From: Calidifonticultor sp964387355
GTDB lineage: Bacteria > Actinomycetota > Humimicrobiia > Humimicrobiales > Humimicrobiaceae
Reading direction: 5' to 3'
Assembly (NCBI GenBank): GCA_964387355.1
Contig: CAYLWJ010000041.1
Location: 1-19,531 of the forward strand
Length of the DNA: 19,531 bases
Every line of letters begins with the position of its first letter. Positions within the stretch are counted from its first letter, which is position 1. The position numbers and the translations under genes were made by a program. Shown here piece by piece: positions 6,510 through 13,587 of the stretch. Under the pieces are notes generated by a model. That model did no database searches. It was given only the letters and a program-made list of their open reading frames with translations, and was not told the origin of the DNA.

Positions 6510-8681
6510 TTGGAAATTAATACTGAGAGGTCTTATAAGCTTATAGTTGGGACGAAAGAAATTGTTTTTAAAACTGGTAAATTGGCAAATCAAGCAAATG
6601 GATCAGTTTTAGTTGAATCTGGTGGTAATGGAATACTTGTTACTGCTACAATGAGTGAAGAGTTTCAACAAAACATTGATTTTTTTCCACTAGTTGTTGA
6701 TGTTGAAGAAAGAATGTATGCAGCAGGTAAAATACCTGGTGGCTTTTTTAAAAGAGAAGGCAGAGCTTCTGATAAAGCCATACTAATTTCTCGGCTTACA
6801 GACAGGCCCTTGAGACCAGTTTTTGATAAAAATTTAAGAAATGAAGTTCAGATAATAGCGACAGTTTTATCTGTTGACCAAATTTATCCTTATGATGTGC
6901 TGGTTATGAATGGTGCTTCATGTGCGCTGTATATATCTGATATACCATTTAATGAGCCAATTGGTGCAGTAAGAGTAGGTCTTATAGATAATAATTGGAT
7001 TATAAACCCATCTTATGATGAGTTAAAGAAAAGTTTGCTTGATATAGTAGTAGCTGGAACCGAAAGTGCTGTTTTAATGATTGAAGCAAAATGTAAAGAA
7101 GCTTCAGAAGAAGATATCTTAAAAGCTGTTGAAGTTGCTACACCTGAAGTAATTAAGATAATAAAGGCTCAAAAGGATTTTAGAGATGAAGTTGGGCTTG
7201 AAAAAAAAGAAGTTAAGCTTTTTACTTTAAACGAAGAAGTAAAATTTAAGGTAAATGAAATTGCAAGAGAAAAGATTCAGGAAAAAATTAAAGATGTAAT
7301 TAATTTTGCAACTAAACCGGAGCAAGAAAAGAATGCATTATTAAATGTTGGTAAAAAAGGATACCTATCACAAGAGCTTGATAAAATTGAAAAAGAAGTA
7401 AAAGAAAAACTTTCTTTAGAATTTCCTGAGGATTTGGTAAGCATTGACATTGTCCTTAAGGATTTAGAGCGAGAACTTGTTCGACAAATGATTCTTGAAA
7501 ATAAAATAAGACCCGATGGCCGTAAACCTGATGAAATAAGACCAATAAAATGTGAAGTAGGGTTATTTCCAGATACTACACATGGAACAGGTTTATTTAC
7601 TAGAGGTAGAACACAAGCGCTTACAATATTAGCCCTTGGCTCAATTCGCGAAGCACAAAAAATTGACAGTCTTGAAGAAATAGAATTTAAAAGATATATG
7701 CATCATTATAATTTTCCACCTTTTTCAACTGGTGATACTGCTCCTTTAAGGGGTCCAAAAAGAAGAGAGATTGGACATGGGGCGCTTGCAGAAAGAGCCC
7801 TTGAGCCAATGATACCAGATGAAGATAAGTTTCCTTATGCAATAAGATTAGTTTCAGAAATCTTAGAATCTAATGGTTCAACTTCAATGGCTAGTGTTTG
7901 TGGAAGTACTCTTGCTTTAATGGATGGTGGTGTTCCTATTTTAAATCCAGTTTCAGGAATAGCAATGGGTCTTGTTAAAGGTGAGGATAATAATTTTATT
8001 ATTTTATCTGATATACAGGGGATAGAAGATTTTTATGGTGATATGGATTTTAAAGTTGCTGGAACTAAAAATGGTATTACAGCTTTGCAGATGGATATAA
8101 AAATAAAAGGTATTGATATAGAAATTATGCGAAAAGCTTTATATCAAGCTAGAGAAGGCAGACTTTTTATTTTAAGTAAAATGCTTGAAGTTTTACCTCA
8201 GCCAAGGAGCAGTCTGTCTAAAGTAGCTCCTAAAATTTCTACTTTTAAAATACCAAAAGATAAAATCGGTGAAATTATTGGTCCAGGTGGAAAAATTATT
8301 AAAAATATCAAAGAAGAATTTGGATTAGACGAAATAGAGATTACTGATTCAAATGGCGAAGGGTTGGTTTCAATTACATGCAGTGATTTGGAAAAAATAA
8401 ATTTAGCAAGAAAAAAAATTGAATCAATGTTAAAAACTATTGATGATATAGCAATTGGTGATGAATTTATTGGGACAGTTGTTGGTATTACTCCATATGG
8501 TGCTTTTATAAATCTTATACCTGGTGTAGATGGACTGCTTCATATATCAAAAGTCGTTAATAAAAGGATAAATAAAGTTGAGGAATACTTGAAACTGGGA
8601 GATAAAGTTAGTGTAAAAATCACATTTATTGATAAAAAGGATAAGAAAATATCACTTGAAAGAACAGACTTATACAATTAA
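6510..8681 (+). CDS. pnp: polyribonucleotide nucleotidyltransferase (PNPase)
   Basis: PNPase degrades RNA 3' to 5' with phosphate and can add tails. The 723-residue protein shows all domains in order. The first RNase PH domain includes FFKREGRASDKAILISRLTDRP (79-100); a helical domain follows. The second RNase PH domain starts near DGRKPDEIRPI (336) and has GLFTRGRTQALT, TGDTAPLRGPKR (407-418), ESNGSTSMASVCGST and the catalytic GDMDFKVAG (510-518). A KH domain has IIGPGGKIIK (GPGGK at 591-595), and the S1 domain has GTVVGITPYGAFINL (from about 655). Length is normal. The start is TTG 6510 behind AAGGAGG (6491-6497). The end overlaps the start of the M16 peptidase gene. Association with RNase J or helicase in a degradosome is known in other bacteria but not shown here. 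Confidence 0.98.
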   Translation: MEINTERSYKLIVGTKEIVFKTGKLANQANGSVLVESGGNGILVTATMSEEFQQNIDFFPLVVDVEERMYAAGKIPGGFFKREGRASDKAILISRLTDRPLRPVFDKNLRNEVQIIATVLSVDQIYPYDVLVMNGASCALYISDIPFNEPIGAVRVGLIDNNWIINPSYDELKKSLLDIVVAGTESAVLMIEAKCKEASEEDILKAVEVATPEVIKIIKAQKDFRDEVGLEKKEVKLFTLNEEVKFKVNEIAREKIQEKIKDVINFATKPEQEKNALLNVGKKGYLSQELDKIEKEVKEKLSLEFPEDLVSIDIVLKDLERELVRQMILENKIRPDGRKPDEIRPIKCEVGLFPDTTHGTGLFTRGRTQALTILALGSIREAQKIDSLEEIEFKRYMHHYNFPPFSTGDTAPLRGPKRREIGHGALAERALEPMIPDEDKFPYAIRLVSEILESNGSTSMASVCGSTLALMDGGVPILNPVSGIAMGLVKGEDNNFIILSDIQGIEDFYGDMDFKVAGTKNGITALQMDIKIKGIDIEIMRKALYQAREGRLFILSKMLEVLPQPRSSLSKVAPKISTFKIPKDKIGEIIGPGGKIIKNIKEEFGLDEIEITDSNGEGLVSITCSDLEKINLARKKIESMLKTIDDIAIGDEFIGTVVGITPYGAFINLIPGVDGLLHISKVVNKRINKVEEYLKLGDKVSVKITFIDKKDKKISLERTDLYN

Positions 8682-9981
8682 AAATAATATTGAAAATAAT
8701 AATATTAAATTTGAAAGATACGAAATTAGTATATTAGAAAATGGGTTAAGAATAATTAGCGAAACAATTCCGCATTTTAGATCAATTTCACTTGGTTTTT
8801 GGATTCCTGCTGGTTCAAGAAATGAAACTCCTGAAATTAATGGTATTACTCATCTAATTGAGCATTTGCTTTTTAAAGGAACAACAAATAGAACATATAA
8901 AGAAATTGCTATTGAATTTGATTCTATGGGTGCTGAGTTTAATGCTTTTACTGATAAAGAAAATAGTTGTGTTTATGCAGATTTTATAGACAGCCATCTT
9001 GATAAGTGTATTGAGATTTTATTTGATGTAGTAACATCTCCATCTTTTTTGCCTGAAAGTATAAAGCTTGAGAAAAAGGTTGTTTTAGAAGAATTAAAAA
9101 TGGTAAAAGATAACCCGTCCGATGAAATATTTAATTATTTTTATGAAGTTGTTTTTAATGGACATCCACTAGGATTGCCAATACTTGGAACCAAGAAATC
9201 CATAAACTTATTAGATTTTCAAACAATTCAACAATATTTTAAAAATAATTTCAATTTAAATAAAATGGTAATTTCCGCTGCAGGCAATGTTAAGCATAAA
9301 GTTCTTGTTGAATTAGTAAAAAGTAATATTGAAAAAATATCAGATAAGATTTCTTTTAATAATAACAACAAGAAAGATTTAGAAACGAGCTTAAACTATA
9401 TTAAAAAAAAGAAATTATATAAAAGCAAAACCCAAACCAGTCATTTATGTTTAGGTGGTCCTGGTTGTAGTAGAAAAAGCAGCGATAAGTACGCACTTTC
9501 ACTATTTACGAACATATTAGGTGGTAGTATTAGCAGCAGACTTTTTCAAAAAGTTAGAGAAGAAAAAGGCCTATCTTATACAATTTTTGCAAGCAACACT
9601 CAATATACCGATACAGGTATAATTGCTATTTATGCTGCTGCTTCTCATACAAATTTACAAAGAGTTATTGATTTAATAATAAGTGAATTAAAATTAATGC
9701 AAAAAAATGGAATTAACACTTATGAGTTAGAAATAGCAAAAGAGAACACTAAAGGCGCTATTGTATTAGGTGTTGAGGATATAAGCTCTAGAATGTTTAG
9801 ACTTGGTAAAGCTCTTTTGATAGATGGTAATGTTTTAACAATAAATGAGATATTGAAAAAAATTGATGCAACAAGTATTGAAAAAGTAAATGAAATTGCT
9901 GATAAATATTTTAACCCTGATAAATTAAGTATTGTTGTAATAAGTAAAAATACAAATACATCAAATATTATTAAAAAGTAA
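8656..9981 (+). CDS. M16 family zinc metallopeptidase (processing-peptidase-like)
   Basis: This is a single-unit M16B protein of the mitochondrial-processing-peptidase / YmxG type, a zinc peptidase forming a clamshell. Counting from TTG 8656 (442 residues), the inverted zinc motif HLIEH is at 66-70 with the following LLFKGT. The distal Glu is in VVLEELKMVKDNP (Glu146 probable, 75-76 residues downstream). The C-terminal half has SSRLFQKVREEKGLSYTIFA, the R/Y-type segment of the family, so the active site is complete. The next in-frame ATG (8932) lies after HLIEH, so translation must start at a non-ATG codon: TTG 8656 (AAGGA 14 nt upstream) or TTG 8629. Either way the gene overlaps pnp by 26-53 nt and is probably translationally coupled to it. 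Placement between pnp and dapB is widespread in Firmicutes and Actinobacteria. The natural substrate is unknown. Confidence 0.93.
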   Translation: MKEQTYTIKNNIENNNIKFERYEISILENGLRIISETIPHFRSISLGFWIPAGSRNETPEINGITHLIEHLLFKGTTNRTYKEIAIEFDSMGAEFNAFTDKENSCVYADFIDSHLDKCIEILFDVVTSPSFLPESIKLEKKVVLEELKMVKDNPSDEIFNYFYEVVFNGHPLGLPILGTKKSINLLDFQTIQQYFKNNFNLNKMVISAAGNVKHKVLVELVKSNIEKISDKISFNNNNKKDLETSLNYIKKKKLYKSKTQTSHLCLGGPGCSRKSSDKYALSLFTNILGGSISSRLFQKVREEKGLSYTIFASNTQYTDTGIIAIYAAASHTNLQRVIDLIISELKLMQKNGINTYELEIAKENTKGAIVLGVEDISSRMFRLGKALLIDGNVLTINEILKKIDATSIEKVNEIADKYFNPDKLSIVVISKNTNTSNIIKK

Positions 9982-10004
9982 GAAAACAGCACAGGAGGAC
10001 TAAT

Positions 10005-10802
10005 GTGAAAAAAATAGCTGTTTTTGGAATTTGTGGAAAGATGGGAGTTTCAATAACAAAAGAGCTTTTAAAAGAAAAAGATTTTAAAGTTGTTTGCGGA
10101 TTAGATATTGTAAATTCAGGAGAGGATTTTGGCCAATTATTTATTGGGAAAAAGTTAGATATAGTCATTTATAGTGACTACAATGAGGTAAAAAAGTTAA
10201 ATCCAGATGTTATATTAGATTTTACTATTGCTGATGCTGCTTATAAATCTATTTTATGGTCAATTGAAAATGAAATTGATATCATTGTTGGAACAACTGG
10301 TATATCTAAAGAAAGAATAAATGAAATAAGTCTTGCCTTGAAAAATAAAAAAAGTAAAGTTTTTATAGTGCCAAATTTCTCAATTGGAGCTGTTGTTATG
10401 ATGAAGATTTCAAAACTAATTGCTGGTTACTTTGATAATTGTGAAATTATTGAACTTCACCATGAAAAAAAGAAAGATGCTCCATCTGGAACTGCATTAA
10501 TGACCTCAGAGTTTATTGCTCAACAAAAAAAATTTGACAGCTTTAGATTAAAGGAAGGCGAAGCTGAAAGTGTTGAAGGAAGTAGAGGGGCTTTTTATAA
10601 TGGACTTCACATCCATAGTGTTAGACTACCAGGATTTTTAGCTAGCCAAGAAGTAATATTTGGTACTATTGGCCAAAGATTAACAATAAGACATGACAGC
10701 ATTGATAGGTTATCTTTTTATCCTGGTGTGCTATTGGCTCTTAAAAAGATAGATACCCTTCCTAAGTTTACAATAGGTTTGGATAAAGTTATTGAAATTT
10801 AG
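10005..10802 (+). CDS. dapB: 4-hydroxy-tetrahydrodipicolinate reductase
   Basis: DapB reduces 4-hydroxy-tetrahydrodipicolinate with NAD(P)H in the lysine/diaminopimelate pathway. The 265-residue protein has the dinucleotide-binding FGICGKMG (7-14), IVGTTG (94-99), the catalytic/substrate segment ELHHEKKKDAPSGTA (150-164) with His152, His153 and Lys156, and the GSRGAF and RHDSIDR segments of the C-terminal tetramerisation domain. The start is GTG 10005, 6 nt after AGGAGG (9993-9998). The ATG two bases earlier is followed at once by TGA, so GTG is fixed. It lies 23 nt behind the M16 peptidase gene and 78 nt ahead of dapA. No lysine-responsive leader is apparent. Confidence 0.97.
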   Translation: MKKIAVFGICGKMGVSITKELLKEKDFKVVCGLDIVNSGEDFGQLFIGKKLDIVIYSDYNEVKKLNPDVILDFTIADAAYKSILWSIENEIDIIVGTTGISKERINEISLALKNKKSKVFIVPNFSIGAVVMMKISKLIAGYFDNCEIIELHHEKKKDAPSGTALMTSEFIAQQKKFDSFRLKEGEAESVEGSRGAFYNGLHIHSVRLPGFLASQEVIFGTIGQRLTIRHDSIDRLSFYPGVLLALKKIDTLPKFTIGLDKVIEI

Positions 10803-10880
10803 AATTAATTAATAAAAGATTATAAATGATAAAATTTTTTTAATAATAAATTTTTCAAAATTTCTATTCTGGAGGTTGAA

Positions 10881-11762
10881 ATGAATTTTGGTGAAGTTAT
10901 AACAGCAATGGTCACACCATTTGACAATGAGGGAGATTTAAACTTAGAAACAACAGAAAAATTAGTAAAACATCTAATTTCTACTGGAAGTGACGCTATT
11001 CTATTAGCTGGAACGACAGGAGAATCTCCAACATTATCTGATGAAGAAAAACTAAAATTATTTGAATTTGCTGTAAAAAAGTTTAATAAAAAAACAAAAA
11101 TAATAGCTGGTACAGGTTCAAATGATACAAAGCATTCAATTGATCTTTCAAAAGAGGCTGAAAAAATAGGTGTTGATGGTCTTTTACTGGTTGTTCCATA
11201 TTATAATAAACCTTCGCAGTACGGTCTTTATAAGCATTTTGAAAAAATTGCATCAGAAGTGAAAATACCTATAATCTTGTATAATGTTCCATCAAGAACT
11301 TCTTGCAACTTATCTTCAAAAATTTGCATTGAGTTATCTAAAATTGACAATATAGTTGCTGTAAAAGAAGCTAGCAGTGATTTTAAACAAATTGCAGAAA
11401 TTATAAATGGCACAAAAGAAGAATTCTTTGTTTATAGCGGAAATGATGGTGATACACTTCCAATGTTGTCACTTGGTGCTTATGGTGTTATAAGTGTTGC
11501 TTCCCATTTAGTTGGAAAAGAAATAAAAGAAATGATAAACTTATATAAAAGTGGTAAATTTAAAGAAGCTGCCAATGTTAATAATTGGCTTTTAGATTTT
11601 TTTTATGGTATTTTTATTACAACAAATCCGGTACCAATTAAAGAAGCGCTTAACCTTTGTGGATTTGATGTAGGAAACCCAAGACTTCCTCTTGTAAATA
11701 TGACTAATGAGGAAAAAGATAATTTTAAAAAAATTTTGTTAAAATATAACTTAATAAAATAA
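10881..11762 (+). CDS. dapA: 4-hydroxy-tetrahydrodipicolinate synthase
   Basis: DapA condenses pyruvate with aspartate semialdehyde, the committed step to diaminopimelate and lysine. The 293-residue protein has the normal length of the class I aldolase family. AGTTGESPTLS (43-53) holds the Thr pair, PYYNKPSQYG (106-115) and LYNVPSRT (133-140, with Tyr134) surround the active site, and Lys162 in AVKEASSDF is the Schiff-base lysine. The ATG follows GGAGG (10871-10875) at close, good spacing. The order dapB-dapA is opposite to the pathway order (DapA acts first). There is no asd, dapG or spoVF gene next to it, unlike the Bacillus arrangement. A related aldolase such as N-acetylneuraminate lyase is unlikely given the neighbouring dapB. 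Confidence 0.96.
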   Translation: MNFGEVITAMVTPFDNEGDLNLETTEKLVKHLISTGSDAILLAGTTGESPTLSDEEKLKLFEFAVKKFNKKTKIIAGTGSNDTKHSIDLSKEAEKIGVDGLLLVVPYYNKPSQYGLYKHFEKIASEVKIPIILYNVPSRTSCNLSSKICIELSKIDNIVAVKEASSDFKQIAEIINGTKEEFFVYSGNDGDTLPMLSLGAYGVISVASHLVGKEIKEMINLYKSGKFKEAANVNNWLLDFFYGIFITTNPVPIKEALNLCGFDVGNPRLPLVNMTNEEKDNFKKILLKYNLIK

Positions 11763-11883
11763 AAAAACAATTATTAAAAAAATATGAAATATTAAAATAA
11801 TTAAATAGTAAGTGTTAAAATATAGGAATAAAAAGTAATTAAGTTAATTAATAAAGAAAGGGATAAAGTTAATTAAATAAAAT
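11763..11883 (+). promoter_or_regulatory. rnj leader with an 11-nt direct repeat
   Basis: This 121-nt spacer is AT-rich. AAGTTAATTAA occurs twice, at 11841-11851 and 11866-11876, with the core TTAATTAA palindromic. The purine stretch GAAAGGG (11856-11862) between the copies is the only Shine-Dalgarno-like sequence, but it is about 21 nt from the ATG, which is far. The repeat could be a regulator or RNase J-related site, or a chance result of composition. No convincing promoter or terminator is visible. Confidence 0.3.
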
Positions 11884-13563
11884 ATGGCAAAAAAAAGCAG
11901 TTTGAAAGTAGTTTTTTTAGGAGGTCTTAATGAAGTAGGAAAAAATATTATTGTTCTTGAAAAAGATAATAACATGGTTATTATTGATTGTGGCATAATG
12001 TTTCCAGACGACTATATGCCTGGAGTAGATTATTTAATTCCTGATTTTACTTACTTAAAAAAAAACATAAATAAAATAAAAGCTTTAATTGTAACTCATG
12101 GACATGAAGATCATATTGGTGCAATTCCTTACCTATTAAGAGAAATTAATTTTATGCCTATTTGTATATATGCTACAAAGCTTACTATAGGGCTTATTAA
12201 ATCAAAGTTCAATGGTAATATAAAAGTAGACAATATAGTTTTCAATGAAATCACAACCGAAAAGAGTTTAGACATAGGGCCATTTCATTTTGAATTCTTT
12301 AGAATAAATCATAGTATCCCAGACAATATAGGTATAATTATTAAAACAGATGTTGGTAATATTGTGCATTCAGGTGATTTTAAATTTGATCAGTTTCCAA
12401 TAGACGGAAAATTTACTGAATATTCAAAACTTACTGATATTGGCAAAGAAAATGTATTAGCATTATTTTGTGATAGCACAAATGCTGAAGAACAAGGTTT
12501 TACATTGCCAGAAAGAGAGGTAGGCAAGACTTTATATGAAAAGTTTATCCATGCAAATAAAAGAATTATTGTGGCTACTTTTTCCTCACATGTCCATAGA
12601 ATCCAACAAGTATTTGATGTTGCAAAGATTTTAAATAAAAAAGTAGCAGCATCAGGAAAGACTATGTTAAAAACAATTAAAATAGCATCAGAACTAGGGT
12701 TTCTAAAAATTCCACCTGATACTATTATTCCAATAACAAAAATTGATGATTATCCTTTAAATAAAATAGTTTTACTTTCTACTGGCTCTCAAGGTGAACC
12801 ATTATCAGCTTTAAGAAAAATGGCATTAAATGAGCATCCAAAAGTTAAAATTATTCGTGGTGATATGGTAATAATTTCAGCTTCTCCAATACCAGGAAAC
12901 GAAAATGCAATTTCAAGTACAATAAATATGCTTTTAAAACAAGGTGCTGATGTTTTTTATGAGTCAATTGCAGGGGTGCATGTTTCAGGACATGCACAGC
13001 AAGAAGAAATAAAAATGATGATAAACTTTATAAAACCAAAATATTTTATACCGATACATGGAGAGTATAAACATCGAATTCAAAATAAAATAATTGCAAA
13101 AAGTATAGGAATACCAGAAGAGAGAATTATAATTGCTCAAAATGGTGATATTTTAAAGTTAAATGAAAATATGTGCAGAATTTCGGGTAATTTAAATTTA
13201 CAAAATATATATATTGACGGTTGTGGTATAGGAAATACAGAGGATGTAGTAATTAAGGATAGAAAGTTACTTTCAAAAAATGGAGTAGTTTTTATAACAG
13301 CAGTGGTTAAAACTAATGAAAAAAAGATATTATATGAGCCTGAGTTTGTTTTTAAAGGAATAATATTTATGAAAGATTTTGAGCAGTTTATAGAAGAAGC
13401 TAGAAATTTAATTGTAGAAACAATAAAAAGATGTTTTAAAGAAAATAAATTAAATAATTTTATAATTGAGAAGGAAGTGCAGGATTTTTTAGAGAAATAT
13501 TTTATTAAACATATTAAAATTAAACCTGTAATAATAGCTAAGGTAATAAATATAAATGACTGA
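11884..13563 (+). CDS. rnj: ribonuclease J (metallo-beta-lactamase / beta-CASP RNase)
   Basis: RNase J is a 5'-3' exonuclease and endonuclease central to mRNA decay and rRNA maturation in bacteria without, or in addition to, RNase E. The 559-residue product has the metal-binding THGHEDHIGA (71-80; His72, His74, Asp76, His77), VHSGDFKFD, CDSTNAEEQGFT, the beta-CASP segment ATFSSHVHRIQQV, LSTGSQGEPLSALRKMA, GVHVSGHAQQEE and PIHGEYKHR with its late catalytic His, then a C-terminal domain with EEARNLIVETIKRCF. Length is typical. It is annotated generically because J1 and J2 cannot be separated from one copy. The gene sits between dapA and ftsK, as in Firmicutes and Actinobacteria. Its stop codon lies in an 18-nt tandem duplication. 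Confidence 0.96.
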   Translation: MAKKSSLKVVFLGGLNEVGKNIIVLEKDNNMVIIDCGIMFPDDYMPGVDYLIPDFTYLKKNINKIKALIVTHGHEDHIGAIPYLLREINFMPICIYATKLTIGLIKSKFNGNIKVDNIVFNEITTEKSLDIGPFHFEFFRINHSIPDNIGIIIKTDVGNIVHSGDFKFDQFPIDGKFTEYSKLTDIGKENVLALFCDSTNAEEQGFTLPEREVGKTLYEKFIHANKRIIVATFSSHVHRIQQVFDVAKILNKKVAASGKTMLKTIKIASELGFLKIPPDTIIPITKIDDYPLNKIVLLSTGSQGEPLSALRKMALNEHPKVKIIRGDMVIISASPIPGNENAISSTINMLLKQGADVFYESIAGVHVSGHAQQEEIKMMINFIKPKYFIPIHGEYKHRIQNKIIAKSIGIPEERIIIAQNGDILKLNENMCRISGNLNLQNIYIDGCGIGNTEDVVIKDRKLLSKNGVVFITAVVKTNEKKILYEPEFVFKGIIFMKDFEQFIEEARNLIVETIKRCFKENKLNNFIIEKEVQDFLEKYFIKHIKIKPVIIAKVININD

Positions 13564-13582
13564 TTAAATATAAATGAATGAT
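13547..13582 (+). repeat. 18-nt tandem duplication across the rnj stop codon
   Basis: TAAATATAAATGACTGAT (13547-13564) is followed immediately by TAAATATAAATGAATGAT (13565-13582), 17 of 18 bases identical. The first copy encodes the last residues of RNase J and contains its TGA stop (13561-13563). The second is untranslated spacer just before the ftsK start. The period of six codons means the second copy has the same TGA in frame. It looks like a recent slippage or replication duplication. Confidence 0.8.
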
Positions 13583-13587
13583 GTCAA

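Noticed and set aside
10803..10880. A possible lysine riboswitch or T-box between dapB and dapA, or before dapB
   Set aside because: The spacers (78 and 23 nt) are too short, and they contain no GC-rich conserved stems or specifier-like elements.
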